From Clostridia bacterium (GTDB lineage Bacteria > Bacillota > Clostridia > Oscillospirales > Acutalibacteraceae): a stretch of 64,000 nucleotides of DNA. The stretch lies in contig JAFQSY010000049.1 in assembly GCA_017409265.1 (NCBI GenBank), positions 124,001 to 188,000 of the forward strand. Direction: 5' to 3'. The notes beneath the pieces were generated by a model. It saw nothing but the letters and a program-made list of their open reading frames with translations, did no database searches and was not told the origin of the DNA. The position numbers and the translations under genes are program-made. Of this stretch, positions 33,978 through 43,580 are shown piece after piece. Numbering within the stretch: position 1 is the stretch's first letter; each line of letters begins with the position of its first letter.

Positions 33978-35273
33978 TCATCTGACAATTTTTACAATCA
34001 TAATCTTTTCGGTTTCCTTTGTTACCGCGGCACGCTTATCAACTCCGATACCTTCAAGAATCAAAAGACCGTTATCATCGGCAACCACCGCAACAGAATC
34101 CCGCTTTTCGGGAGGAACGGAAAGCTCATTGAAAAGCTTTTTCAAAGACTTTGTGCAATTGCGTGATACAAGGGTTATTTTATCCCCTGCCTGACGCCCT
34201 CTTGCAAATATCTTTCCGTGTATTTTATCATAATCAAGAAAATATTCCAAGTCCTGATTTGAAAAGTTTTGTAAATTATTTGTTTCCTTAATGTTAACTG
34301 TTTGTATCTCAAGACTCACATCGCCCGTAACATCACATTCAGACGGAAAGTCGAGAACACCTCTTCTGACTCTAACAGTAACGCCGCCGTTAATCTGAAG
34401 AGATCCCGACTCTTTAAGTAAACCAATAATTCTTTCAAGAGAACGGTATCCAGGAGTGATTCCCGTATTCTCTTCTACGATTTTGATTACCGCACGCTTC
34501 AGAATAGGTACAGGCGACTGTAAGAGCTTTTTCGTGTCATATCCTCCGTCTTTTTTTAAGTTTTCAGCAAGCTCACATGCAAGAGAACGAAGATACATTT
34601 CATCCTCATTGAGAGAGTTTATGCACCTCATTGCGGATTTTTCAAAAGAAGGATTAATTTCTTTAAACTGCGAAACAATGTTGTGTCTTATTCTGTTTCT
34701 GGAATACACAACATCCGAATTAGTTTCATCGGTTACATATTCTACCGCATTTTCTTCGCAAAAAGAAATAATTTCTTCCTTTGAGCAGTCAATAAGAGGA
34801 CGGATAATGTTATCTCTTACAGCAGGAATTGAACAAAGCCCTCTTAATGCGCTGCCTCTTGCAAAGTTAAAAAGAAAGGTTTCTGCTCTGTCGCTCAAAT
34901 TGTGCGCGGTTGCAATGATAATATTATCGCCGAGAGAGTTGAAGAAATCATATCTGATTTTTCTGCCGCATTCCTCAATACTCATTCCGCTTTCTTTGGC
35001 TTTACCCGAAACATCAGCTTTCAGAATATTAAGCTCAATATTCATTTCTGCGCATTTTTCGGCAACAAAGCGCTCATCTCTGTCCGCATTTTCTCCGCGG
35101 AGACCGTGATTGACATGAGCTGCACAAAGATTTATTGAATATTCTTCTTTCAAAGCGTTAAGAACATTCAGAAGCACCATTGAATCACTTCCGCCGGAAA
35201 CAGCAACAACAACCGTTGAGCCTTCGGGCAGCATATTATATTTTTCAATTACGGCTTTAACCTTATTAATCAT
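33978..35273 (-). CDS. tilS: tRNA(Ile)-lysidine synthetase
   Basis: Adds lysine to C34 of tRNA-Ile(CAU), changing its decoding from AUG to AUA; 431 aa. N-terminal PP-loop VVVAVSGGSDSMVLLNVL and HNLSDRAETFLFNFARGSALRG are clear, followed by substrate-binding and C-terminal domains. The start ATG 35273 overlaps the last codons of dnaB, with GGAG ten bases upstream; the open frame further upstream lies inside dnaB. Confidence 0.95.
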   Translation of the reverse strand: MINKVKAVIEKYNMLPEGSTVVVAVSGGSDSMVLLNVLNALKEEYSINLCAAHVNHGLRGENADRDERFVAEKCAEMNIELNILKADVSGKAKESGMSIEECGRKIRYDFFNSLGDNIIIATAHNLSDRAETFLFNFARGSALRGLCSIPAVRDNIIRPLIDCSKEEIISFCEENAVEYVTDETNSDVVYSRNRIRHNIVSQFKEINPSFEKSAMRCINSLNEDEMYLRSLACELAENLKKDGGYDTKKLLQSPVPILKRAVIKIVEENTGITPGYRSLERIIGLLKESGSLQINGGVTVRVRRGVLDFPSECDVTGDVSLEIQTVNIKETNNLQNFSNQDLEYFLDYDKIHGKIFARGRQAGDKITLVSRNCTKSLKKLFNELSVPPEKRDSVAVVADDNGLLILEGIGVDKRAAVTKETEKIMIVKIVR

Positions 35274-36648
35274 CGAGATTTTTCTCCAGCTGAAGGAAGA
35301 GTGTATGTTCACCGTCCCAGGCAAACTGAACTGTACCTGTTTCGCCATGTCTGTTCTTTGCTACGATTACTTCTGCAATATTTGCCTCTGCTGCAGGCTC
35401 GCCGTCAGAACCCTCATCGTCTTTTTCACCATTGTAATAATCGGGTCTGTAAAGCATCATAACAATATCTGCATCCTGCTCAATTGAACCCGATTCACGA
35501 AGGTCAGAAAGCTGCGGTCTGTGTGACTTGCCTCTGCCTTCCGTGCCTCTGGAAAGCTGCGCGCAGCAAACGATGGGAATATTGAGGTCTTTTGCCATCA
35601 TTTTGAGGTTTCTTGTAATTTCACTGACTTCCTGAACACGGTTTTCGCTTCTCGTACTTCCTTTAATAAGACCGAGATAGTCGATAATAACGCATTCAAC
35701 ACCGCCCAGACGCCTTGTTTTTGCCTTCATTTCGGGAACGGTAATGTTAGAGGTATCATCAAAATAAAGCTCACAGTCATTAAGTGCACTGGTTGCCATA
35801 CCGAGCCTTATCCATTCATCCTGCGAAATATTACCGTTTCTCATCTTCATGCTTGAAACTCTTGCTTCTGTACCGAGAACTCTCATTGCGAGCTGTTCTT
35901 TAGTCATTTCAAGAGAGAAAAACAGCACCTTGCGCTTACCCATTGCCGCAACATTGCGTGCAAGGTTTAATGCAAAGCTTGTTTTACCCATTGCAGGCCG
36001 TGCGCCGATAAGAATAAGGTCGGAACGGTTAAGACCCGTCAGAACCTTATCAAGGTCGGAATAGCCTGTTGTGAATCCTTTATAGAGGTCTTTATCTTCA
36101 CCCGTGATTTTCTTAAGTGTATCATAAACGTTATTGACGATGATATCTTTAAGTTTTGAGGGTGCATTTGTTGTTTTACCCTGACGAATATTATAGATTT
36201 TCTGCTCTGCATTATCAAGCAGAGTATCAGCAGTTTCTTCCTGCGCAACGGCACTTTCGATGGTTTCACTTGAAATGCCGATAAGCGTTCTCATATAGAA
36301 CTTTTCTCTGACAATCTTTGCATACATCTCAACATTCTCTGTTGAGGGCACCATCTGTGCAAGCTCAAAAAGATAGTTCCTGCCCGAGCCGTTATCATAA
36401 ACTCCCTGCTGAACAAGCAAATCCAAAACAACAAGGGGATCAATGATTTTTCCCGACGCATCAATGGTTATCATCGCGGCAAAAATTGCCGAATGCTGCG
36501 GAAGATAGAACGCCTCGGGGCTGATATATACTGCCGCCTGCGAAAGACATGAAGGGTCAACGAGAATACTTCCGAGCACTGCCTGCTCTGCTTCCGCGCT
36601 GAACGGCATCTGAATATTATCAAACGATAACAAACTGTTGTCTGCCAT
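35266..36648 (-). CDS. dnaB: Replicative DNA helicase
   Basis: Hexameric fork helicase (DnaB; DnaC in Bacillus naming); 460 aa. N-terminal domain AEQAVLGSILVDPSCLSQA, then the RecA-like motor with Walker A IGARPAMGKTSFALNLA, the motif CVIIDYLGLIKG and the DnaB signature QLSDLRESGSIEQDADIV. It lies 24 bp after rplI, the standard Firmicutes rplI-dnaB pair. Confidence 0.98.
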   Translation of the reverse strand: MADNSLLSFDNIQMPFSAEAEQAVLGSILVDPSCLSQAAVYISPEAFYLPQHSAIFAAMITIDASGKIIDPLVVLDLLVQQGVYDNGSGRNYLFELAQMVPSTENVEMYAKIVREKFYMRTLIGISSETIESAVAQEETADTLLDNAEQKIYNIRQGKTTNAPSKLKDIIVNNVYDTLKKITGEDKDLYKGFTTGYSDLDKVLTGLNRSDLILIGARPAMGKTSFALNLARNVAAMGKRKVLFFSLEMTKEQLAMRVLGTEARVSSMKMRNGNISQDEWIRLGMATSALNDCELYFDDTSNITVPEMKAKTRRLGGVECVIIDYLGLIKGSTRSENRVQEVSEITRNLKMMAKDLNIPIVCCAQLSRGTEGRGKSHRPQLSDLRESGSIEQDADIVMMLYRPDYYNGEKDDEGSDGEPAAEANIAEVIVAKNRHGETGTVQFAWDGEHTLFLQLEKNLDD

Positions 36649-36672
36649 TTTAATTCTCCGTTCGGATTATGA

Positions 36673-37113
36673 TTATTCGGCTACCATTACAAACATTGAT
36701 GCCGAGATTCCGTTATAAAGCTTGACTTCCACGGGATATGTGCCGAAAGATTTAATATCCTCAACCGCAACCTTGCGCTTATCAAGCTCAAGACCGAACT
36801 GCTTTGAAATAGCTGCAGCAACGTCCTTTGATGTTACCGAACCGAAAAGCTTGCCGTTTGCACCTGCTTTTGCAGAAAGTTTGACTGTCTTGCCTTCGAT
36901 TTTTGCGGCGCTTGCTTTTGCCGCTGCAATTTCAGTTTCAATACGGTGTTTTTCAGCTGCTTCTCTGTTTTTAAGCTCGCTCATCGCCTGTGCATTGGCT
37001 TCCATTGCAAACTTTCTGGGAAAAAGGAAGTTTCTTGCGTAACCGTCAGATGTGTTTACCAACTCACCCTTTTTTCCGAGACCTTTAACGTCCTGTGTTA
37101 ATACTACTTTCAT
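36673..37113 (-). CDS. rplI: 50S ribosomal protein L9
   Basis: 146-aa large-subunit protein. N-terminal rRNA-binding domain [17 protein letters not shown] and VSDGYARN-like signature ([17 protein letters not shown]), a central connecting helix, and a C-terminal domain with [16 protein letters not shown]. The position between gdpP and dnaB is conserved in Firmicutes. Confidence 0.98.
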   Translation of the reverse strand: MKVVLTQDVKGLGKKGELVNTSDGYARNFLFPRKFAMEANAQAMSELKNREAAEKHRIETEIAAAKASAAKIEGKTVKLSAKAGANGKLFGSVTSKDVAAAISKQFGLELDKRKVAVEDIKSFGTYPVEVKLYNGISASMFVMVAE

Positions 37114-37125
37114 ATTTCTTTCTCC

Positions 37126-39096
37126 TTATTTAGAGTTTTTGTCAAAAAATTCTTTTATGGCATCTTCAAGTTCTGCTCTGGCTTTCTTAAAATCGTATCC
37201 TTTAAGCTGACAAGCAGCCATTGTCTGATGGCCGCCGCCACCGAGAGACTCCATAATAATCTGCACGTTGATTTCGCCGAAGCTTCTTGCGGAAATATTA
37301 ACAGCTCCCGCGTTCTCAAACATAACAAATGATGCCTTGATATTATTAACCTTTAAAAGCTCATCAGCCGCCTGTGCTGATATAACTCTTATATCCTTTG
37401 AACTGAAATCCGCAACTGCAATTGCACATTTCATAAATCCTTCGGCAGAGGAAATAACGCTTGTGCGAAGCTTGTTCATTTCAAGCGTATTTGCAAAAAG
37501 CCTTTTCACCTTTACCGTATCGGCGTTTTTATCTTTGAGATATGCCGCCGCTTCAAAAGTTCTGACTCCCGTGCCGATAACAAAATCCTTTGTATCAAGC
37601 ATAATACCTGCGAGCAAAGCTTCGGCAACAGTTGAACTGATATTAAGCTCGGGATTGATATACGGAAGAAGCTCGGTCACCATTTCGCAGGTTGAAGATG
37701 CACCGGGATCATGGTGAAAAATAAGCGCGCTTTCAATATCCGTAACCGCTCTTCTGTGATGGTCGATGATAACCTTTGTTTCAGCTTTCTCATAAAGTTT
37801 CGGAAATTCCACAAAACTTTCAATATGGGTATCAACAACAATCAGAAGACTTTTTTTGCCGATAAGCTCAAGAGCATGCTCCTGACCGATTATCATGTCG
37901 CCCATGCCCTCACTGTCAAGCTTTTCAATAAGAGAGCCTGCAAGAGTCTTTTTTCTGTCCGTTGCAATATATACTGGAATATTAAAGCTCTGCACCGCAT
38001 TTGCAAGACCGACAGCAGCACCGATTGCATCAAGATCCGTAAACGAATGACCCATAAGGATAACGTTGCTGCTTGATTTTATAAGTTCTGCAAGAGTTGA
38101 GCCGACTATTCGGCTTTTAACCTTATTGCGTTTTTCGGCGCTCTTTGAAACACCGCCGATATAATCATATCCGTCATGAGAACGAATTGCAACCTGATCG
38201 CCGCCTCTGCCGAGAGCCATTTCAAGAGCCTTTCTCGCATTCTTTTCGCATGCCTTGAAGCTGTCACCCGACGAAACGCCTATCGAAAGAGTAACGCCGA
38301 TTTTCTTGCCCTTGTACTCATAGCCCCTGACCGTTTCAAGAACAGAAAATCTATCCTCAATCATACGGCTGATATTCTTTTTTTCAGTTAAAATAAGATA
38401 TCTGTCATCGCCGATTTTCTTAATAAAGCTGCCGTATGCTTCGGTCCAGTTATCAAGAGCCGCCTCAACCTGACTGCGCACCTCCGTTCTCTCGCTGTCT
38501 CTGAAATCGGTTCTTGAATCGTCAAGATTATCCATTTCAATCATTACTGCATAAGGAAGAGTTTCAAGATATTCAAGCTCGGTTTTCTTAAGTCTTGTGT
38601 TATCGAGAAAATAAAGACCGAAGCATTCTTCTCCACCTGACTGATAAGACACCGTATATACAGAATAATATCTGCCGTCAACGCAAACGCAGGTCTCCTG
38701 CGAATGAACGATTGAATCAATATCAATACCGCCCGTATATTTTTCAATTTTATCCGTCTGGGTTATTTCTCCGCAGGATATCTCATTAAAGAACAAATCG
38801 CTGCACCATTTTATGTAACCCTTTCCGTCACAGACCGCAACGGGAAAAGGAAAGCTTGAAAGAACCTTTTGATTTGTAAAATCAAGCCTTTTTGATGTTT
38901 TGATAATGAATTTTTTATATCTGTTTTTTGCAGTTATCGCTCTGTAAACAACAATAACGCATACAATTAAAAAAGCAATGCTCTCCGCAATCGCAAGTCG
39001 CGGCTCAACAAAAACGGTCATGGCAATAAAAGCCGCAGCAATGCCTGCGATAAGGCAGATTATCAAGCTGTCATACCAAAAACCCTTGAATTTCAT
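37126..39096 (-). CDS. gdpP: Cyclic-di-AMP phosphodiesterase
   Basis: Membrane-bound DHH/DHHA1 phosphodiesterase hydrolysing c-di-AMP to pApA; 656 aa. Two N-terminal membrane helices (about 10-55), a degenerate PAS domain, a degenerate GGDEF domain (ALGRGGDQVAIR), then DHH with MGHSFTDLDAIGAAVG and VIIDHHRR, and DHHA1 with LGGGGHQTMAA. It counteracts CdaA (3.4-5.5 kb). Its start abuts the rnj stop with no gap, and rplI follows by 12 bp. Confidence 0.95.
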   Translation of the reverse strand: MKFKGFWYDSLIICLIAGIAAAFIAMTVFVEPRLAIAESIAFLIVCVIVVYRAITAKNRYKKFIIKTSKRLDFTNQKVLSSFPFPVAVCDGKGYIKWCSDLFFNEISCGEITQTDKIEKYTGGIDIDSIVHSQETCVCVDGRYYSVYTVSYQSGGEECFGLYFLDNTRLKKTELEYLETLPYAVMIEMDNLDDSRTDFRDSERTEVRSQVEAALDNWTEAYGSFIKKIGDDRYLILTEKKNISRMIEDRFSVLETVRGYEYKGKKIGVTLSIGVSSGDSFKACEKNARKALEMALGRGGDQVAIRSHDGYDYIGGVSKSAEKRNKVKSRIVGSTLAELIKSSSNVILMGHSFTDLDAIGAAVGLANAVQSFNIPVYIATDRKKTLAGSLIEKLDSEGMGDMIIGQEHALELIGKKSLLIVVDTHIESFVEFPKLYEKAETKVIIDHHRRAVTDIESALIFHHDPGASSTCEMVTELLPYINPELNISSTVAEALLAGIMLDTKDFVIGTGVRTFEAAAYLKDKNADTVKVKRLFANTLEMNKLRTSVISSAEGFMKCAIAVADFSSKDIRVISAQAADELLKVNNIKASFVMFENAGAVNISARSFGEINVQIIMESLGGGGHQTMAACQLKGYDFKKARAELEDAIKEFFDKNSK

Positions 39097-40959
39097 TTAG
39101 ACCTCCATAATTATCGGAAGAATCATCGGGCTTCTCTTTGTTTTTTCATATACAAAATGAGAAACCGCATCACGAAGCTTGCCCTTGATGGCGTTGATAT
39201 CGGTTATATTATTATAATAGCAGCCTTCTAATGATTTTTCGGCAATCTTGCGCGCTTGAGAAATAAGCTCCTCAGCCTCCTTGACATAAACAAAACCTCT
39301 TGAAACGACCTCGGGACCTGCAATAAGCTGACCGGTTTCATAGTCAACGGAGGCTGTTACAACAATGATGCCGTCCTGACCGAGATGCTTTCTGTCACGA
39401 AGAACAACGCTTCCGACATCTCCTACGCCGTAGCCGTCAACAAAAACCTTGCCTGCGGGAACGGGTGCACCGTTTTTGATTGACCTGCTGTTTATTTCTG
39501 CAACATAACCGTTATCGGCAATAAAGATATTATCTTTCGGAATACCGATTCCCTCTGCAAGCATGGCATGCTTCCGCAGATGCTTCTGCTCGCCGTGAAC
39601 GGGAATAAAGTATTGGGGTTTTACAAGACCCATGATAAGCTTCAGCTCTTCCTGACATGCATGACCCGAAACATGGACATCATACATCTTCTCATAAATA
39701 ACCTCCGCACCGAGCTTGAGGAGCTCGTTAACAACTCTGCCAACGGTTTTTTCGTTACCCGGAATCGGTGTTGCCGAAATAATAACATAATCATTGGGGC
39801 AAATTTCAACCTTACGGTGGTCAGAAAATGCCATTCTTGAAAGAGCCGACATCGGCTCGCCCTGACTGCCTGTTGTTATTATAACAAGCTGGTCTGCCGG
39901 ATAACGGTTGATCAAATCCGCATTTATAAGAACGTTTTCGGGAATATTTAGATAGCCGAGTTGCGCGCTGATATTAACAACGTTCTCAAGGCTTCTGCCC
40001 ATAATGGCAACCTTTCTGCCAAGAGAGCTTGCAACATTGATTATCTGCTGAACTCTGTGAATGTTTGAAGCAAAGGTTGCAACGATAATTCTGCTTCTGC
40101 CTGCTTTTCTGAAAAGTACTTCAAACGATTCACCGACCTTGCGTTCGCTTTCGGTATAACCGGGTCTTTCGGCATTGGTTGAATCGGAAAGAAGAGCAAG
40201 AACACCTTCATTGCCGAGCTGGGCAAAACGAGAAAGGTCAATCATGTCGCCGTCAATAGGTGTACTGTCAACCTTAAAGTCGCCTGTCTGGATAATCGTT
40301 CCACAGTCACACTTTATTGCAAGAGCAATCGCATCGGGGATTGAATGGTTAACATGTATCGCTTCAACTGAAAATTTGCCGAGTTCAACGATATCTCCCG
40401 GAGCGATTTCATGAAGCTTTGCGCTGCTTAAAAGGCCGTGCTCCTTGAGTTTACCCTGAATTAGACCGATTGTAAGCTTCGTTCCGTAAACCGGAATGTT
40501 GGCTGTTTTGAGAAGATATGCAAGACCTCCTATGTGATCCTCATGACCGTGAGTAATAACAATACCCTTGATTTTGTCAATGTTTTTTTCAACATAAGTA
40601 AAATCGGGAATAACAAGGTCAACGCCAAGCATATCGGGATCGGGAAAAGCAAGACCGCAGTCAACAAGAAACATGTCGTTTTCATACTCATAAAGAGTCA
40701 TGTTTTTGCCAACCTCGTTAAGACCACCCAGAAATGCAATTTTTACGGGTGTTTCCTGGGCTTTTCTGTATTTTTTAGCAGAGCCGTTTCTTGGTTTTGA
40801 AGCATTTTTCTGGGGCTTCTTTCCGCTCTGGAATTTTCTGCTTTTCTGCTGATTTTTAAAGCTGTTTTCTTTATTTGATTTTTCTTTTGCAAACTTATCC
40901 TTTTGATTTTTTTCTTTCTGAAGCTTGTCTTTTGGTTGTTTGTTGTTTTTTTTCTGCAT
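39097..40959 (-). CDS. Ribonuclease J
   Basis: Metallo-beta-lactamase/beta-CASP RNase with 5'-3' exo and endo activity; central to mRNA decay in Firmicutes. 620 aa. The metal motif is VITHGHEDHIGGL, and beta-CASP parts include ATFASNIHRVQQIINVA and the C-terminal VHVSGHACQEELK. An unusual first 70 residues are almost all Lys/Asn/Gln/Glu (QKEKNQKDKFAKEK) and likely disordered, perhaps for RNA or ribosome contact. RnjA versus RnjB cannot be decided. It leads the seven-gene operon running to ftsH. Confidence 0.93.
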   Translation of the reverse strand: MQKKNNKQPKDKLQKEKNQKDKFAKEKSNKENSFKNQQKSRKFQSGKKPQKNASKPRNGSAKKYRKAQETPVKIAFLGGLNEVGKNMTLYEYENDMFLVDCGLAFPDPDMLGVDLVIPDFTYVEKNIDKIKGIVITHGHEDHIGGLAYLLKTANIPVYGTKLTIGLIQGKLKEHGLLSSAKLHEIAPGDIVELGKFSVEAIHVNHSIPDAIALAIKCDCGTIIQTGDFKVDSTPIDGDMIDLSRFAQLGNEGVLALLSDSTNAERPGYTESERKVGESFEVLFRKAGRSRIIVATFASNIHRVQQIINVASSLGRKVAIMGRSLENVVNISAQLGYLNIPENVLINADLINRYPADQLVIITTGSQGEPMSALSRMAFSDHRKVEICPNDYVIISATPIPGNEKTVGRVVNELLKLGAEVIYEKMYDVHVSGHACQEELKLIMGLVKPQYFIPVHGEQKHLRKHAMLAEGIGIPKDNIFIADNGYVAEINSRSIKNGAPVPAGKVFVDGYGVGDVGSVVLRDRKHLGQDGIIVVTASVDYETGQLIAGPEVVSRGFVYVKEAEELISQARKIAEKSLEGCYYNNITDINAIKGKLRDAVSHFVYEKTKRSPMILPIIMEV

Positions 40960-41059
40960 GATTTCTCCTATCTTGCGTAATAGTTCCGCATATGCGGCTG
41001 TATTGAATCAAATGATTAAAATTTATGTTTTGCGGGGCAATGCTCCTACCCCACAGTAT
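40960..41059 (-). promoter_or_regulatory. Structured 5' leader of the rnj operon
   Basis: About 90 bases separate the promoter from the start codon. They contain a hairpin TGTGGGG / CCCCGCA (about 41056-41031) and the palindrome CCGCATATGCGG (40988-40999). No known riboswitch was recognised; in some bacteria RNase genes are autoregulated through leader structures. Confidence 0.4.
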
Positions 41060-41088
41060 ATATTATCCTTTTATCAGTCCAAAGTCAA
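41060..41088 (-). promoter_or_regulatory. Sigma-A promoter of the rnj-to-ftsH operon
   Basis: On the minus strand TTGACT (41083-41088) and TAATAT (41060-41065) have an exact 17-bp spacer. Confidence 0.8.
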
Positions 41089-41120
41089 GTTTTCCTTTTA
41101 AATTACAATAAAAATTTACA

Positions 41121-41147
41121 TAGTACTAATTTATATAGTACTAATTT
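41121..41147. repeat. Short tandem repeat, two copies
   Basis: TAGTACTAATTT occurs at 41121-41132 and 41136-41147, period 15 bp. The second copy includes the stop codon of the nucleotidyltransferase-fusion gene. No function is evident. Confidence 0.7.
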
Positions 41148-43450
41148 TTTTCTCCCGCAGTTTCTATAATATCCTCAATATCTGCGCAAAGCTCGTTTGC
41201 AGCTTCCATTGTATCAGCTTCAGCAAATATCCTTATGCTTTCTCCGTTTCTTTCTGGAACAATCAGTAATTTACCTCTGTTTCGGACAAGTCTTATTCCC
41301 TCAAAATCATTTTTTATGCTTACCGATTCTTCACCGATAAGTGCAGAAAGATTTGACGGAGAGAATGATATGGGAACTGTTTTTCTGACAATATATTTTT
41401 CCGGAAGTTCAGATAAAAGCATTTCAAGTGTGCATTCTCGCTCTTTCATAACAGAAAGAAGCTTTATTGCAAGGAAAAGAGCATCACGGACAAACAGCTG
41501 CTTTGCAGCAAGCCGCCTTGCAACGGAATCGGAATTATCTGCAGGCGTGCTCAAATATCGGTACGCCTTTTTGCCGCATTCTTCTGCAAGAGAATCAAGA
41601 AATGCAGGCGCATCGTAAGGAACTGCAATGTCGCGTCCGTTACGCATTTCGTTAAGACAGCAGACGGCAAGCAGCTTTTCATGTTCAATTTGTCCGTTAT
41701 CAGTTTCTGCACAAATCTTTGTTCCAGTTGAATCAACTTCAAAAACAAGGCTTTCGCTACCGTGCGCACCCAATCTTGATACACAGTTTTCAAGCAAAAT
41801 TCTGATGCTCTCATTATCGCTTCTGAATGATGCACAAATGCCTTGCAAGCCATATGGAGCCTGCTTTAAAAGCTCTTGGCTGTAAAGCAGTTTTACACTC
41901 GACATATCGGAAATTTCTTTAACTTCATTTTCTGAAATATCACGAAATTCACATTTTGACATTCCGCTTTCGATTTCTCTTTCAAAAAATCTGGGAATTG
42001 AAAGCCCGCCCTCTCCGCAGATTTTGACCGATTTTTCCTCTCTTCCGCTAACAAAAAGACCTGCGCTCAATCCGCAGAAATTAACGAGAAAATTCAGCTG
42101 TGCCTCAAAGCATTCCCCAAAATTCCAGACCGCGCTTCCGCTGCCCGCAAGACCCGACATAACCGCAAGTTGCATTACTCCTGCAATGCGCGATCCGTCG
42201 TTTGCAATTCCTGTCTTTTTTCCGTTTCTTGTGTTTCCGACTGCCGCGCCGAGTCTTACGCAAGTTTCGGCATTCAGCAATGCACCGTTCTTTTCATCAA
42301 AGCCATCCTCGCTTAAAAATCTTGATTTTATACTTCCGTATTTGACATTTGATGTAACATTTACACCTGAACCTATTATCTTTCCCGGCCATACAGAAAT
42401 ATCGGGCATTACTCTTGCATCTTCACCTATAACGCATCCCGAGCCTGCAACACTGCCTTCAAACATTGATGCCCTGTTTTTTAAAGCTGCTCCCGAACAT
42501 ACAAGAGCACCCGTAACGGATGCGCCTGATGCAAGCCAGCTGTTTTCAAGCACAACGGAATACTTTGTTTTTACATTATTGCCGATATAACAGTTATCTT
42601 CAATCACGGAATACGGACCGATAACCGCACCCTCCGAAATCTCAACATTTTTGCCAATATAAACGGGAGGAACAATGCTGTAATCACCGTCAGGCAACGA
42701 TTTTTTTACAAAAATTCCCTCTGCCGTCGGAGTCATCGGCGCATTTATTTTTCCGTCAAAAACATCACGCTGACATTTAAGATAAGCATCAATATTGCCG
42801 ATATCGCACCAATATTCATCGGTATGATAACAAAAAATCGGCATATCCCGTTCAAGCATAAGAGGAAATAAATCCGATGCAAAATCATATTTTCTTCCGT
42901 TAGGAATAAGCGAAAGGCACTCGGGATTAATGATGTAAACTCCGGTGTTCGCAAGGTTGCTTACAGCCTGATTCCACGAGGGCTTTTCAACAAACCCGAC
43001 AACTCTGTTATGCTCACCGACCTTGATTATTCCGTATTCTCTCGGGTCTGATGCATCTGTTGCAACGATTGTTATTTTTGCATTGCTCGCTTTGTGAAAA
43101 AGCATTATTTTCTTCAAATCAAAATTGCATAATGCATCCCCGCTTATAACTATAAACGGATCTTTGAAATCGGCAGCGGCATTTTTTACGCTGCCTGCCG
43201 TGCCGAGAGGTTCATCCTCTCTTATAAACTCAAGGCTCATGTTTTTATAGCCGAATTCATAATTATTTTCAACAATGTGAGGCAGATATCCAAGCGTAAC
43301 AGCTGCATGAGTAACGCCGTTAACTGCAAGCAAATCGAAAATATACTCAATAATGGGTTTGCCGAGTATTCTTGCCATTGGTTTAGGCAAAGTGCACGTC
43401 AGCGGTCTTAATCTTCTTCCTTCTCCGCCTGCCATTATAACTGCATTCAT
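41141..43450 (-). CDS. Sugar nucleotidyltransferase fused to a degenerate hexomutase
   Basis: 769-aa fusion. Residues 1-235 are a nucleotidyltransferase (MNAVIMAGGEGRRLRPLT, LGKPIIEYIFD, FIVISGDALCNFD) of the mannose-1-phosphate guanylyl / glucose-1-phosphate nucleotidyl type. Residues about 250-350 are a left-handed beta-helix with hexapeptides (ISEGAVIGPYSVI). The rest resembles a phosphogluco/phosphomannomutase, but the three active-site loops are lost: TASHNP is replaced near LFVSGREEK, DGDADR near EVDSTGTK, and RPSGTEP near VPERNGES. The protein probably supplies NDP-sugar for cell-surface glycans, with the second half structural or regulatory. The start ATG 43450 has AAAGGA upstream. 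Confidence 0.88.
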   Translation of the reverse strand: MNAVIMAGGEGRRLRPLTCTLPKPMARILGKPIIEYIFDLLAVNGVTHAAVTLGYLPHIVENNYEFGYKNMSLEFIREDEPLGTAGSVKNAAADFKDPFIVISGDALCNFDLKKIMLFHKASNAKITIVATDASDPREYGIIKVGEHNRVVGFVEKPSWNQAVSNLANTGVYIINPECLSLIPNGRKYDFASDLFPLMLERDMPIFCYHTDEYWCDIGNIDAYLKCQRDVFDGKINAPMTPTAEGIFVKKSLPDGDYSIVPPVYIGKNVEISEGAVIGPYSVIEDNCYIGNNVKTKYSVVLENSWLASGASVTGALVCSGAALKNRASMFEGSVAGSGCVIGEDARVMPDISVWPGKIIGSGVNVTSNVKYGSIKSRFLSEDGFDEKNGALLNAETCVRLGAAVGNTRNGKKTGIANDGSRIAGVMQLAVMSGLAGSGSAVWNFGECFEAQLNFLVNFCGLSAGLFVSGREEKSVKICGEGGLSIPRFFEREIESGMSKCEFRDISENEVKEISDMSSVKLLYSQELLKQAPYGLQGICASFRSDNESIRILLENCVSRLGAHGSESLVFEVDSTGTKICAETDNGQIEHEKLLAVCCLNEMRNGRDIAVPYDAPAFLDSLAEECGKKAYRYLSTPADNSDSVARRLAAKQLFVRDALFLAIKLLSVMKERECTLEMLLSELPEKYIVRKTVPISFSPSNLSALIGEESVSIKNDFEGIRLVRNRGKLLIVPERNGESIRIFAEADTMEAANELCADIEDIIETAGEKN

Positions 43451-43520
43451 CAGAATCATTCCTTTCAGATTTCTCTGAAATATTATTGGCAAATAATATA
43501 GGAAATAACCAAAATATCAC

Positions 43521-43549
43521 TTGTTAACGAAATAATTTGATGATATAAT
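43521..43549 (+). promoter_or_regulatory. Candidate sigma-A promoter of rnhA
   Basis: TTGTTA (43521-43526) and a perfect TATAAT (43544-43549) with a 17-bp spacer, 31 bp before the rnhA start. No convincing promoter was found for the divergent fusion gene. Confidence 0.65.
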
Positions 43550-43580
43550 TATCATATAATTATATTTATGGAGAAAAAAC

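Noticed and set aside
40988-40999. Palindrome CCGCATATGCGG as a regulator site
   Set aside because: Twelve bases, a single copy in a leader with other hairpins; listed only as part of the leader.
41121-41147. Tandem repeat as attachment site or transposon end
   Set aside because: No integrase, transposase or tRNA gene is nearby and the repeat is AT-rich with only two copies.
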